Shown: positions 34,386 to 44,464, counted from the stretch's first letter. The stretch: DNA of 62,374 bases from Pseudomonadota bacterium (GCA_023386635.1 JAEWJH010000101.1:1-62374), one strand, 5' to 3'. A program made the numbers and translations. Notes: a model not told the origin generated them from the letters alone.

Positions 34386-35822
34386 ATGACTGAAGCCTTC
34401 ACCGCAACCATGTTGACGCCGGTTCTGCCGGAGCTGGTGCTCGCCGCCGGCGCGCTGGTGCTGCTGATGATCGGCGCGTTCGCCGGCCACCGCAGCCTCG
34501 CCGTGATCAACACGCTATCGCTGCTGCTGATCACCGCGGTCGCGGCGATGGTTGTCACCATGGCACCCGGCAAGCATGTGGCGTTCGGCGGTAGCTTCAT
34601 CGTCGACGATTTCGCCCGCTTCCTGAAGATCCTCGCGCTCGCGGCCTCGGCCTCGGCCATCGTCCTCTCGTTCGATTATCTGCGCGCCGAGAAGCAGCAG
34701 AAGTTCGAGTATCCGGTGCTGATCCTGCTCTCGACGGTCGGCATGATGATGCTGATCTCGGCCAATGACCTGATCGCGCTCTATCTTGGTCTCGAACTGA
34801 TGTCGCTCGCGCTTTACGTCATCGCGGCGTCGAACCGCGACAGCGTGCGCTCCACCGAAGCGGGCCTCAAATATTTCGTCCTCGGCGCGCTGTCGTCGGG
34901 CATGCTGCTCTACGGCGCTTCGCTGGTCTATGGCTTCACCGGCACGGTGAGCTTCGAGGGCATCGCCAAGGCGGCGCAGCAGGGCGGCATCGGCCTCGTA
35001 TTCGGTCTGGTGTTCCTGTTCGTCGGCTTCTGCTTCAAGGTCTCGGCGGTGCCGTTCCACATGTGGACGCCGGACGTCTACGAAGGTGCGCCGACGCCGG
35101 TGACGACGTTCTTCGCCTCGGCGGTCAAGGTCGCCTCGATCGCGATGTTCGTGCGCGCCACCATCGTCGCGTTCCCGGGCATCATGCATCAGTGGCAGCA
35201 GATCGTCGTGTTCGTCGCCATCGCCTCGATGGCGCTCGGCTCGTTCGCCGCCATCGGCCAGCGCAACATCAAGCGGCTGCTGGCTTATTCGTCCATCGGA
35301 CATATGGGTTTCGCGTTGGTCGGGCTTGCCGCCGGCACCGCGGAAGGCGTGCAGGGCGTGCTGGTCTACATGACCATCTATGTGGCGATGACCATCGGCT
35401 CCTTCGCCTTCGTTCTGGCGATGCGCCGCGACGGCGGCCTGGTCGAGAACATCAGCGATCTCGCCGGTCTCGCGCGCACGCATCCGACCATGGCGTTCTT
35501 CTTCGGCGCGCTGTTGTTTTCGCTCGCCGGTATCCCGCCGCTCGCGGGCTTCTTCGCCAAGTTCTACGTGTTCCTCGCGGCGATGAAGGCGGGACTTTAT
35601 GTCCTTGCAGTGCTCGGTGTCGTCACCAGCGTGGTCGGCGCTTACTACTATCTGCTGATCGTCAAGGTGATGTATTTCGACGAGCCGGCGCCGCGCTTCG
35701 TGAAGATGGCGCCATCGCTTGGCGTGATGCTCGCGCTGTCGGGGCTCGCCAACATCCTGTTCTTCGTCTTTCCCGGCCCGCTCCTCGATGCGGCGACGGC
35801 GGCGGCGAAGTCGCTGTTTTAG
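34386..35822 (+). CDS. nuoN: NADH-quinone oxidoreductase subunit N
   Basis: A 478-residue antiporter-like subunit, last of the complex I set. It has DLIALYLGLELMSLALYVIA (about 128-147), FKVSAVPFHMWTPDVYEGAPTPVT (about 217-240) and IKRLLAYSSIGHMGFALVG. The next gene, birA, starts directly after its stop, so the transcript runs on. Confidence 0.97.
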   Translation: MTEAFTATMLTPVLPELVLAAGALVLLMIGAFAGHRSLAVINTLSLLLITAVAAMVVTMAPGKHVAFGGSFIVDDFARFLKILALAASASAIVLSFDYLRAEKQQKFEYPVLILLSTVGMMMLISANDLIALYLGLELMSLALYVIAASNRDSVRSTEAGLKYFVLGALSSGMLLYGASLVYGFTGTVSFEGIAKAAQQGGIGLVFGLVFLFVGFCFKVSAVPFHMWTPDVYEGAPTPVTTFFASAVKVASIAMFVRATIVAFPGIMHQWQQIVVFVAIASMALGSFAAIGQRNIKRLLAYSSIGHMGFALVGLAAGTAEGVQGVLVYMTIYVAMTIGSFAFVLAMRRDGGLVENISDLAGLARTHPTMAFFFGALLFSLAGIPPLAGFFAKFYVFLAAMKAGLYVLAVLGVVTSVVGAYYYLLIVKVMYFDEPAPRFVKMAPSLGVMLALSGLANILFFVFPGPLLDAATAAAKSLF

Positions 35823-36584
35823 ATGCGGCTCGACCCCGTCGCAGTCGCGGCCGGTGTCCGGCTGGCGTTGCACGAGGTTATCGGCTCGACCAACGCCGAG
35901 GCGAAGCGTCTGGCGCGCGGCGGCGAGCGCGGCCCGCTCTGGGTCGTGGCGCGGACGCAGACGCAAGGCCGCGGCCGGCGCGACAATGCCTGGGTCTCGC
36001 AGCCGGGCAATCTGTTCGCCTCGCTGCTGCTGACCGATCCGGCGCCCCCGGCGCGCGCACCGGAGCTTGCGTTCGTCAGCGTACTGGCGCTGACCGATGC
36101 CGTTCTGGCCTGTGCACCGGCGCTCGGCGGGCAGGTGACGGTCAAATGGCCGAATGACATGCTGGTCGACGGCCACAAGGCCGCCGGCATTCTGATTGAA
36201 GCGGAAGGCAGCGCAGTGGTGATCGGACTGGGTGTGAATTGCGTCAGCCATCCGCCAGAGACGGCATTTCCCGCAACCGACCTTGCCAGCGTCGGCGCTG
36301 TGGTCGACGCGGATGAGCTGTTCGCCGCGTTGAGCGCCGCTATGGTGGCGCGGCTCGCGCAATGGTCGGCCGGGGCCGGCTTTGCCGGCATCCGCACCGA
36401 CTGGCTGGCGCGCGCCGCGGGGCTCGGCGCGCCGATCCGCGTGCGGCTGCCGGGCCGCGAAATGACCGGGCAGTTTACGGGTCTCGACGCGCAGGGCCGG
36501 CTGCTGCTCGGGCATGCCGACGGCACCACTGAAATCGTGACCGCGGGCGACGTGTTCAGCCTCGCAACCGAAGCGAGGCACTGA
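35823..36584 (+). CDS. birA: Biotin--[acetyl-CoA-carboxylase] ligase
   Basis: A 253-residue biotin protein ligase that attaches biotin to the AccB carrier. The ATP/biotin loop is TQTQGRGRRDNAW (about 46-58), and KWPNDMLVDGHKAAGILIE (about 109-127) is the second motif. There is no N-terminal winged helix, so it is a non-regulatory (class I) ligase. It abuts nuoN with no gap and is followed by rnj after two bases, the usual alphaproteobacterial order. Confidence 0.95.
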   Translation: MRLDPVAVAAGVRLALHEVIGSTNAEAKRLARGGERGPLWVVARTQTQGRGRRDNAWVSQPGNLFASLLLTDPAPPARAPELAFVSVLALTDAVLACAPALGGQVTVKWPNDMLVDGHKAAGILIEAEGSAVVIGLGVNCVSHPPETAFPATDLASVGAVVDADELFAALSAAMVARLAQWSAGAGFAGIRTDWLARAAGLGAPIRVRLPGREMTGQFTGLDAQGRLLLGHADGTTEIVTAGDVFSLATEARH

Positions 36585-36586
36585 GC

Positions 36587-38257
36587 ATGGCACCCGCGCA
36601 GACAGATCTGGTGTTCGCGCCGCTCGGCGGCGTCGGCGAGATCGGCATGAACATGTCGCTCTACGGCGTCGGGCAGGGCCGCCAGCGCAAATGGCTGATT
36701 GTCGATCTCGGCGTGTCGTTCGCGTCCGAGGATCAGTTACCCGGCGTCGATCTGGTCCTGCCGGATATCGGTTACATCGCCGAGGAGAAGCGCGACGTCG
36801 TCGGCATCGTGCTCACGCACGCGCACGAAGACCATTTCGGTGCGGTGCTCGATCTGTGGCCGCGGCTCAAGGTGCCGGTCTATGCGACGCCGTTCACCGC
36901 CGCGCTGCTCGACGCCAAGCGCCGCAGCGAGCCGGGCGCGCCGGAGGTCGAGGTCGAGGTCATTCCGGTCGGCGGCCGGTTCACCGCCGGACCCTTTGAT
37001 GTGGAGCTGGTCTCCGTCGCGCACTCCATTCCGGAATCGAACGCGCTGATCATCCGCACGCCGGCCGGCACGGTGCTGCACACCGGCGACTGGAAGATCG
37101 ATCCGACGCCGGTGCTCGGCCCCAAGACCGACGAGGCAAAGCTGCGTGCGCTCGGCGACGAGGGCTGCCTCGCGCTGATCGGCGATTCCACCAATGCGGT
37201 ACGCGAAGGCCGTTCGCCCTCGGAACAGGAGGTCGGCCGCACGATCACCGATCTGATCCGCTCCGCGCGCGGGCGCGTCGCCGTGACGACCTTCGCCTCC
37301 AATGTCGGGCGGCTCAAGGTCGTTGCCGAGGCGGCGCGCGCCTGCGACCGTGAGGTCGTGGTCGTCGGTCGCGCCATGGAGCGCGTGGTGCAGGTCGCGC
37401 GCGAGACCGGCAATTTCGAGGGCGTGCAGGATTTCCGCAGCCAGGACGCCTACGGCTATCTGCCGCCGGACAAGGTCGTTGCGCTGTGCACCGGCAGCCA
37501 GGGCGAGCCGCGCGCGGCGCTGGCGCGCATCGCCGCCGACCAGCATCCGGAGGTGACGCTGTCGCGTGGCGATCGTGTGATCGTTTCCGCGCGCACCATT
37601 CCGGGCAACGAAAAGGCCGTGGGCCGTGTGCTCAACGGGCTGATCGAGCAGGGCATCGAGGTGATCACCGACCGCACCCATCTGGTGCATGTGTCGGGCC
37701 ATCCGCGCCGCGACGAACTCACGGATATGATCTCGTGGGTGAAGCCGAAGATCCTGATCCCGGTCCACGGCGAGGCGCTGCATCTGTCCGAGCATGCGAG
37801 CCTCGCGCGCAGCCTCGGCGTGCCGGAAGTGATCTCCTGCCGCAACGGCGACGTGGTGAAGCTGTCGGGCGTCGCCGGTGTGATCGACGAGATTCCGGCC
37901 GGGCGGCTCTACAAGGACGGCAAGCTGCTGGTGGATTCCCAATCGCGCACGGTCGCGGACCGCCGGCGGCTATCGTTCGCCGGTGTGGTCTCGATCGCGC
38001 TGGCGCTCGACGAGCGCGGCGAACTCGTCGCCGATCCGGAATACGACCTGATCGGCCTGCCGGAGCGGGACGCCGAAGGGAAGGCGATGGCCGACGTGAT
38101 CGCCACGGTGATCGAACAGACGATCCAGTCCTTGCCGCGTCAGCGCCGCCGCGATCCCGACAGCGTCGGCGAAAGCGTGCGCCGCGCGGTGCGCTCCGCG
38201 GTCGCGGAGAGGTGGGGCAAGAAGCCCATGTGCCACGTTCACGTGCTTCCCGTATAA
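36587..38257 (+). CDS. rnj: Ribonuclease J
   Basis: A 556-residue metallo-beta-lactamase/beta-CASP ribonuclease with 5'-3' exo and endo activity. The metal site motif is LTHAHEDHFG (about 76-85). GDSTNAVREGRSPSE lies in the catalytic half, and SGHPRRDELTDMISWVKPKILIPVHGEA is the beta-CASP end. In Rhizobiales RNase J matures rRNA and mRNA beside RNase E. It sits between birA and mce. Confidence 0.95.
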   Translation: MAPAQTDLVFAPLGGVGEIGMNMSLYGVGQGRQRKWLIVDLGVSFASEDQLPGVDLVLPDIGYIAEEKRDVVGIVLTHAHEDHFGAVLDLWPRLKVPVYATPFTAALLDAKRRSEPGAPEVEVEVIPVGGRFTAGPFDVELVSVAHSIPESNALIIRTPAGTVLHTGDWKIDPTPVLGPKTDEAKLRALGDEGCLALIGDSTNAVREGRSPSEQEVGRTITDLIRSARGRVAVTTFASNVGRLKVVAEAARACDREVVVVGRAMERVVQVARETGNFEGVQDFRSQDAYGYLPPDKVVALCTGSQGEPRAALARIAADQHPEVTLSRGDRVIVSARTIPGNEKAVGRVLNGLIEQGIEVITDRTHLVHVSGHPRRDELTDMISWVKPKILIPVHGEALHLSEHASLARSLGVPEVISCRNGDVVKLSGVAGVIDEIPAGRLYKDGKLLVDSQSRTVADRRRLSFAGVVSIALALDERGELVADPEYDLIGLPERDAEGKAMADVIATVIEQTIQSLPRQRRRDPDSVGESVRRAVRSAVAERWGKKPMCHVHVLPV

Positions 38258-38293
38258 GTTTTGCGGTATAATCGCGGCGAGAGGTACGCACAG

Positions 38294-38698
<405 letters not shown>

Positions 38699-38699
38699 G

Positions 38700-38966
38700 A
38701 TGTCCACGACGACGGCTATCGCCATCTACTTCCTGATCTGGTGGGTAACGCTGTTCGCGGTGTTGCCTTGGGGCGTGCGCAGCCAGGAGGAGCAGGGTGA
38801 GTTCGCCGCCGGCACCGACCCCGGCGCGCCGGTCGCGGCGCGGCTGCTCTGGAAGCTCGTCTGGACCACGCTGGTGGCCAGCGTCGTCTTCGGCATTCTC
38901 GCGCTGATCTACGAGAAGCAGTGGATCACGCTCGATCAGATCGCCGGGCTGCTCGGTTTCCGGTAG
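38700..38966 (+). CDS. DUF1467 family membrane protein
   Basis: An 88-residue protein with two TM helices (AIAIYFLIWWVTLFAVLPW near 5-23; LVWTTLVASVVFGILALIY near 52-70) and the conserved GVRSQEEQGE loop between them. Alphaproteobacterial family of unknown function, typically next to mce and proS. Here proS is displaced by about 6 kb of copper genes. Confidence 0.85.
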   Translation: MSTTTAIAIYFLIWWVTLFAVLPWGVRSQEEQGEFAAGTDPGAPVAARLLWKLVWTTLVASVVFGILALIYEKQWITLDQIAGLLGFR

Positions 38967-38976
38967 CGCATGGCGC

Positions 38977-39002
38977 AAAAAAAAGCAGGGCCGAAGCCCC
39001 GC
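38977..39002 (-). terminator. Terminator for the copper operon
   Basis: GCAGGGC (38985-38991), a CGAA loop and GCCCCGC (38996-39002), next to eight A residues (38977-38984). On the minus strand this reads as a hairpin with TTCG loop followed by eight T. It converges with DUF1467. The rest of the gap to 39204 has one small hairpin (GACGCC/GGCGTC at 39083-39097) and a T-run, nothing else evident. Confidence 0.6.
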
Positions 39003-39204
39003 CGATAACCAATGTTCTTTTGCGCCGTTGCTGCTCTTGTCGCGACATTGTTGGTGTCGTGTCGTGTTTTGGGGGTCCTGCGGACGCCGGAGGCGTCGCG
39101 AGCCCGATTGGTCTCCCCAGACTCAAGCCATTCATGGCCCTTTTTTAGCCACCGCCTGCGCGATGGTTAAGCAACCTTATCACCCTGAACGGGCTTGTCA
39201 CGAA

Positions 39205-40782
39205 CTAAGGTTGCAACACAACCGGGCCGTCCAGCACGATCTTGTCGAAATCGTCGATCAGGGCGGTCACGGCGATGGTCCAGGTCCCGGCCGTTGGCAC
39301 GAGCAGGCCGGTGATTTCCCAGGCGCCGGGTTCTGCCGGTGCTCCAGTCCGGGTCAGAGGCTCGATGCCGAGTCCCGGCTGCTCGAGGCTGACGCTGAGT
39401 TCCCGCGCGCCAATCGGCGTGCCGTCCTCGCGCATCAGCCGCACGGTGATGGTCACCGGCCCGGGGCGACCCGGCGTGACGGTGATGTCGGCCATCGTCT
39501 TTCCGTCGTGCAGGTGGACCAGCGCGGGCTCGGCGGCGGCCAGCGCGCGGGGCGGCGGCGTCAGCCGCCATCCGGCGACCAGGCCGAGGATCGCCAGCGC
39601 CACGGCGATCTCCGCGGCCACAGCCCGGAAGAAAGCGCGGCGCGCGCCCGGCGTGCCGGCCATCACCGCCGGGGCGAGGCTGAGCCGGTTGCGCAGCGCC
39701 AGCGCCAGCAGCATGGCGACCAGCGCGAGCTTGGCGATCAGCAACCGGCCGTAGCCGGTGTCAGGCAGAAGGCGCAGATCGGGGACCTGCACCCAGACCA
39801 ATACGCCGCCCGCGGCGATCAGCACGACGAGCGGCAGCGGGATGAGCTTGCTGAACAGCGCCAGCGGCGCCTGCGGGTCCGGGGTGCGGATCAGCGCCAA
39901 GGCGAGCGGCAGCAGCGAGCCGAGCCAGAAACAAAGCCCGACGATGTGCAGGAACACGGCGGGGCGGGAGACCCATTGCGGCGGCGCGCTGCTGGCATGC
40001 CCGGTCATCGCAAGCGCGGCGCCGGCGCACAGCGTCGCCAGCACGGCGCAGAAGCGCGGCGCGCTGCGGCCGGAGAGCGCGATCAGGCCGAGGATGAATC
40101 CGGCAAGCGCCGTGAACGCCATCCACGCCACCGACGAGGCAAAGGCGATGTGCCAGCTCTCGGCGTCGAGCAGGGCGCTTACGGGTACGCCGAGGCTATC
40201 CAGCGCTTGTAGCGCCAGCAGGAGCGGCAGCGATATCACGCCGGTGCCGATGGCGAACCGTGCCGCGCGAACCGCGCCGGGAATGGGCCGCCGCTGCAGC
40301 GTCAGGAACAGGCTGCCTCCGATGCCGCCGAACAGACCGATGAACAGCAGCACGCGGGCGATCACGAACAGCGCGCCGCGCGCGGAATCGCCATCTACAT
40401 CTTTGAAGGTGTTGGCCGTCGTTGCTCCGATGGAGAACAGCAGGGCGCCGCCGACCGGATGTCCGTCAGCGGAAACGACGCGCCAACTCAGCACATGAGA
40501 GCCGCGCGCGAGCCCGGAGACCGGAAGACGCAAGGTTGTGCCGCCGTCGGCCGGGGGCTTCACGCTGATCGGCGCGCCGTCGGGACCGAGCAGCTTGAAC
40601 ACCAGCGGCGCGACCGCTTCGTTGAAGGTGAGGACGAGCATTGCCGGCGCGCGGTCGAGCACCGCGCCGTCGGCGGGTTGAGACGAGACCAGCGTCGCAT
40701 GACCGAACGCCGCCGTCGCGCTCACCATCCAGAGGATGAGCGCGGCGGCGACGCCTGTCCAGCGATGCCGAGCAGCGATCAT
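39205..40782 (-). CDS. CopC-CopD fusion copper resistance/import protein
   Basis: A 525-residue protein. A signal peptide ends near residue 27 so that the mature form starts with His (HATLVSSQPADG), the N-terminal copper ligand of CopC. A second CopC His lies in ADGHPVGG (about 110). From about 130 to 420 follow some eight TM helices of the CopD type, then a periplasmic beta-domain of about 100 residues resembling YtkA-like domains. It probably moves copper across the inner membrane. The ATG overlaps the YcnI-like gene stop as ATGA. Last gene of the copper operon. Confidence 0.88.
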   Translation of the reverse strand: MIAARHRWTGVAAALILWMVSATAAFGHATLVSSQPADGAVLDRAPAMLVLTFNEAVAPLVFKLLGPDGAPISVKPPADGGTTLRLPVSGLARGSHVLSWRVVSADGHPVGGALLFSIGATTANTFKDVDGDSARGALFVIARVLLFIGLFGGIGGSLFLTLQRRPIPGAVRAARFAIGTGVISLPLLLALQALDSLGVPVSALLDAESWHIAFASSVAWMAFTALAGFILGLIALSGRSAPRFCAVLATLCAGAALAMTGHASSAPPQWVSRPAVFLHIVGLCFWLGSLLPLALALIRTPDPQAPLALFSKLIPLPLVVLIAAGGVLVWVQVPDLRLLPDTGYGRLLIAKLALVAMLLALALRNRLSLAPAVMAGTPGARRAFFRAVAAEIAVALAILGLVAGWRLTPPPRALAAAEPALVHLHDGKTMADITVTPGRPGPVTITVRLMREDGTPIGARELSVSLEQPGLGIEPLTRTGAPAEPGAWEITGLLVPTAGTWTIAVTALIDDFDKIVLDGPVVLQP

Positions 40783-41312
40783 GTTTTCGGTTGCAGCCGC
40801 AGACCCGGCGCGGGTTCCTTCAATTCGTGGCTCGAACCGCCGGCTTTCGGAATCTCGATCCAGCGATGCACGCCCCTCTCGCATTCCTGCATCACCGGAA
40901 AGTAAAGCGTTTCGCCGGCCTTGAGGCTGTCGGCGATGAACACCGACACGACGAACTCATCGTAATATTGATCCTCGAGCTTGCCGGTCCAGGTGATGGT
41001 CTTCACGCCTTCCTTGAGCGACGCGCCGTGGAAAAAACTGTAGGCCTTGTCGTAAGGTCCGCTCTCGATCTCGATCTGCCAGCCGGGTTTCGGCATCGGC
41101 TTCGCGGCGATCACGCCGTCCGGCAGCCGCACGCGAAGTTTCGTGGTCGGCGAGCCGTTGCAGCCGTGCCCGACCTTGAACACGGCCTTGTATGGTGCGC
41201 CGAGGGTCGCCTCCGACTTCTCGAGGACGACATGAGCTTGAGCCGTCGCAGCGGCGAGGAATGTCAACGCTACGCTCGCGCAGACGGATTTGGAGATTGA
41301 TAAGGTTTGCAT
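40779..41312 (-). CDS. YcnI-family (DUF1775) copper-binding protein
   Basis: A 177-residue exported protein. The signal peptide ends at about residue 26 (TAQA/HVV), exposing an N-terminal His as in YcnI, whose copper site uses this residue. GHGCNGSPTTKLRVRLPDGV is the conserved strand, and the single Trp in PKPGWQIE matches the family. It stands between the PCuAC-like and CopC-CopD genes, with 3-base and overlapping junctions. It has no C-terminal TM anchor. Confidence 0.88.
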   Translation of the reverse strand: MQTLSISKSVCASVALTFLAAATAQAHVVLEKSEATLGAPYKAVFKVGHGCNGSPTTKLRVRLPDGVIAAKPMPKPGWQIEIESGPYDKAYSFFHGASLKEGVKTITWTGKLEDQYYDEFVVSVFIADSLKAGETLYFPVMQECERGVHRWIEIPKAGGSSHELKEPAPGLRLQPKT

Positions 41313-41315
41313 GGC

Positions 41316-41834
41316 TCACATCTTCTTCATGGTGTGCGTGTTGTTCGTGTCGTGACCCGCCTTGCTCCCGTCGGGGGCCTGCGCGCCAATGCCTTGAACA
41401 TCGAGCGTGACATCGACCTTGCCGGCCTTGGCGAACGTCAGCGTCAGCGGCACCTTGTCACCCTGCTTGAGCGGTGCCTTGAGGCCCATCAACATCAGGT
41501 GAAAACCGCCCGGCGCGAAGCTGACGGATTTGCCGGGCGCGATAGCGACGCCCTTTGCTATCGGGCGCATGGTCATGACGCCGTCCTTCATCGCCATTTC
41601 ATGAATCTCGACATGATCGGAGGCGCCGGTCCTCGCCGAGACCAGCGTGTCCGGCGCGCTGCCCGTATTGGTCACGGTGAAATAGCCGGCGCCGATCTTG
41701 GAATTGCCAGGCGTGGCGCGGCTCCACGCTTTCTCGATCTTGAGGTCGCCGGCCTGCTGCGCCGACGCGGGGAGGGTGATCGCCGGAATGGCCAGCATGG
41801 TCGCAACAGCAAGGCGCTGGAGCATGGTTGTCAT
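41316..41834 (-). CDS. PCuAC-family periplasmic copper chaperone
   Basis: A 172-residue protein with a signal peptide (cleavage near ASA/QQ, residue 25). Copper ligands are visible: His78 and Met89 ten residues apart, then His112-X-Met114 in GGFHLMLMGL, close to the family pattern HX10MX21HXM (here X22 by my count). A His/Met tail ends the protein (GHDTNNTHTMKKM). PCuAC proteins carry Cu(I) to cytochrome oxidase with Sco. AGGAGA precedes the ATG. It lies third from the end of the operon. Confidence 0.9.
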   Translation of the reverse strand: MTTMLQRLAVATMLAIPAITLPASAQQAGDLKIEKAWSRATPGNSKIGAGYFTVTNTGSAPDTLVSARTGASDHVEIHEMAMKDGVMTMRPIAKGVAIAPGKSVSFAPGGFHLMLMGLKAPLKQGDKVPLTLTFAKAGKVDVTLDVQGIGAQAPDGSKAGHDTNNTHTMKKM

Positions 41835-41905
41835 GGATGTTCTCCTGTTCGTGGTTGAAGCATGAGGTGAGCGGCGCGCAACCGCAGTCGCGCGCCGATC
41901 GTGCG

Positions 41906-42334
41906 TTAGTGCGGCGGGTGATGTCCGTCGGCTCCGATCATGACGATCCCGTCGAAGCGAGAGAACAAAGCAAGCCGTTTTGGATCGGTGCTCGCCTCGG
42001 CCTTTGCAAGTTGGCTGGCGAGCGCGTTGGCGGCCGGCATCGGCAATCCGGCATGAGCCAGCGTGTCGACCGACCTCAATTGATCGCCACTGCACAACAC
42101 GATCTGCCAATGATCACCTTTGCGTCTGAGCAGCGCGCGGCCGCCCGTGTCGCCCTGAGTCCAGCCGGCGATGGCATGATCGCCATCGACCGCCACCGGC
42201 TCCACAATCAGCTTGGCGCCCGGCTTGTCGAAGGTCGAATGCAGGAGGTGGCGCACGGCGTCCTCATTCGGACCCGCGAATGCGGGCCCGGCGAGACCTG
42301 ACAGGACGAGGAATGCGGCAAGGAGCTTTGTCAT
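41906..42334 (-). CDS. Copper uptake system-associated protein
   Basis: A 142-residue exported protein with a signal peptide ending AFA/GP (residue 20). The mature part contains FDKPGAKLIVEPVAVDGDHAIAGWTQGD (two pieces, about 40-67) and a single CSGD cysteine, and ends with a His-rich tail GADGHHPPH. The family is named for its neighbours, TonB receptors and PCuAC genes, exactly as here. The ATG at 42334 is 8 bases past the receptor stop. Confidence 0.75.
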   Translation of the reverse strand: MTKLLAAFLVLSGLAGPAFAGPNEDAVRHLLHSTFDKPGAKLIVEPVAVDGDHAIAGWTQGDTGGRALLRRKGDHWQIVLCSGDQLRSVDTLAHAGLPMPAANALASQLAKAEASTDPKRLALFSRFDGIVMIGADGHHPPH

Positions 42335-42342
42335 GGGTTTGC

Positions 42343-44415
42343 TCACATGCGATAGCGAAGACCGGCATAGATCGCGCGGCCGGCACCGGGATTGAAAAGC
42401 TGCGCGTTCGGCGTCGCAGTCCCGACCGTGACCGTGGTCGAGATGTAGCGTTTGTCGAACAGGTTGCGTCCTTCGATATAACCGGACCAGCCGGTGCCCT
42501 GATCGAAGCCGACCTTGAAATTCACCAAGGCATAGGGGTCGATCGTCAGGGTGTTGGCATTGTCGGCGAAGAAGTCTTGCGGCATCCACTCGACATTCGG
42601 CCCCGCATAGAAGCCGCTCGGATGTTTGTAGACGACTTCCGCGCGCAGATAGTGGGGCGGGATCGCGGGCAGGCGGTTGTTGTCGAACGTCGCGTCTCCG
42701 TCGAAGCGGAAGTCGCTATATGTATAGGCGACATTCAGCCAGAAGCGGTCCTGCTGTGCGAACGCGGATTTCAGGAAAGCGACGCCGAGCCCGGCCTCGA
42801 TACCCTGATGCACGGTACGGGGAGCATTGGTCGCGGTGCAGCCGCCCACATTGGCGGGATCAGCCAGACATTGAAGTTCGTTGCGGATAGTGGCGCGATA
42901 CAGCGACAGATCCCACGTCAAGTCCGGCCGGCGACCTCGGGTGCCGATCTCGTAGGTTGTCGCGGTCTGTGCCTGAAGATTGGAGTTGACCGGCGTCGTG
43001 AAGGCGAGCGTGTCGAAACTCGGGGCCTCCGAACTGCGCGAGACATTGCCGAACACCTGCCAGGCGGGGTCGACATCCCAGAGCAATCCGACCTTGGGCG
43101 TGAACGCGTCGTAGGTCCGCCGGCCCGACTGATCGCCGTTGCTCAGGAACCGGTCCTGCTGGTCGCGGATGCTGCGCTGGAGCTGGCCGCCGAGAATCGC
43201 AGCAACCGTCGGCAGGAAGTAGAACGAATTCTCTGCATAGGCCGTGTAATTCTGCGACTTCCATAAATTCGATGCGATCAGAATGCCCTTGCTGCCGCCC
43301 AGATTGAGGTAGTTGTCAAGATCGATCGCGCCGTTCTGGACGTTGAATCCCGTAACGAACCGATTGCGGAATCCGCCGATCACCCGCTCGTCGGCGGCAC
43401 GCACAAACCCACCGTAATCGTGCGCGCGGAAGTCATAGTAGATGAAGATGGGATGATCGACGCGCCGCTCGAGCGCGAACAGGCCGAAATCCACGGTCGT
43501 GGTATCGAACCGCAGGGTCGTCTTGTTAGCCACGCGCACTGAATCGATGTTGCGCTGCTGGTTTCCGGCCACCCAAAACGGGTTGGCGGCGCGCGGATTG
43601 TTCAGCGCGTCGCTCTTGCTGACCTCTCCGGGCAACTGCCCGCGCCATGAATTGGCGTTGATGTAAAATCTCGTCTCGGCATCCGGAGAGAACTGATAGC
43701 CGAAATTCGCATTGAGCCGCTCCATGTGGTTCTTGCTGTGCTCGCGATAGCCCATTTCGCTTTGCGCCGAGCCGGTGATGAACCAGTCGTATGGTCCTTT
43801 GGAGCCAGCGGTGCTGCTCTGACCGCGCAGGTAACCAAAGCTGCCGGCATCGACCCGGCTGTCGAATGCGCTGGCGTCGCGTCCGGTCGGCATGACGAAG
43901 TTGATGGCGCCGCCGAGCGAATTGCCGCCGTACCGGAGTGCGTTGGCGCCCTTGAAAACCTCGACATAACGGTAAGCGCTCGGATCGATCTCATAGAGAT
44001 CGAACAGACCGTCGGCGGTGCTGATCGGAATGCCATCCATCATCGGGTTGAGACCACGGTTGCCGTAGCTGCGCGACAAACCGGAGCCCCGGATCGACAA
44101 CCGTGCGTCAGGCCCCCAACGCGGTTGCGCGATCACGCCCGGAACCCAATCGAGAATGTCCTTCACCGTGCTGGCCGGACCATTCTTGAAAACGGTGTCG
44201 GGGACGATCGCGACGGCCCCCGGCGTGCGCTCGATTTCGGCGGTGGCTTGTGCGGTGTTGGGCGCCGTCAGCGAACTGCCGCCTTGTGAAGCGCCGGCAT
44301 TGACGGTGATTTCCGGAACCTGAACCGGTGAGGATGTTTGTTGAGCCTGCGCGGCGCTTTCGAACGCGACAGACCCGAGCAGCACGGCGCTGCCCAGCAT
44401 AACCAGACGTGACAT
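42343..44415 (-). CDS. TonB-dependent outer-membrane receptor (probably copper-related)
   Basis: A 690-residue outer-membrane protein. The signal peptide ends near AQA/QQ (residue 24). A TonB-box-like PEITVNA sits at 34-40. The plug domain carries SIRGSGLSRSYGNRG and GLNPMMDGIPIS, and EVFKGANALRYGGNSLGGAINFV is the classic plug end. A beta-barrel follows. The last residues GLRYRM end in Met rather than the usual Phe. Substrate by context: copper or a copper chelate. One Cys pair (CLADPANVGGC) occurs in a loop. Confidence 0.88.
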   Translation of the reverse strand: MSRLVMLGSAVLLGSVAFESAAQAQQTSSPVQVPEITVNAGASQGGSSLTAPNTAQATAEIERTPGAVAIVPDTVFKNGPASTVKDILDWVPGVIAQPRWGPDARLSIRGSGLSRSYGNRGLNPMMDGIPISTADGLFDLYEIDPSAYRYVEVFKGANALRYGGNSLGGAINFVMPTGRDASAFDSRVDAGSFGYLRGQSSTAGSKGPYDWFITGSAQSEMGYREHSKNHMERLNANFGYQFSPDAETRFYINANSWRGQLPGEVSKSDALNNPRAANPFWVAGNQQRNIDSVRVANKTTLRFDTTTVDFGLFALERRVDHPIFIYYDFRAHDYGGFVRAADERVIGGFRNRFVTGFNVQNGAIDLDNYLNLGGSKGILIASNLWKSQNYTAYAENSFYFLPTVAAILGGQLQRSIRDQQDRFLSNGDQSGRRTYDAFTPKVGLLWDVDPAWQVFGNVSRSSEAPSFDTLAFTTPVNSNLQAQTATTYEIGTRGRRPDLTWDLSLYRATIRNELQCLADPANVGGCTATNAPRTVHQGIEAGLGVAFLKSAFAQQDRFWLNVAYTYSDFRFDGDATFDNNRLPAIPPHYLRAEVVYKHPSGFYAGPNVEWMPQDFFADNANTLTIDPYALVNFKVGFDQGTGWSGYIEGRNLFDKRYISTTVTVGTATPNAQLFNPGAGRAIYAGLRYRM

Positions 44416-44464
44416 GGGTCTTAACCTGACAAAACGGATGACGATGCGGCTCGAGCCGCGGCGA

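Noticed and set aside
39028..40212. 394-codon plus-strand frame over the CopC-CopD gene
   Set aside because: Shadow of the minus-strand fusion gene; it is compositionally biased and without start signals.
42280..43266. 328-codon plus-strand frame over the TonB receptor gene
   Set aside because: Antisense shadow of the receptor; no motif.
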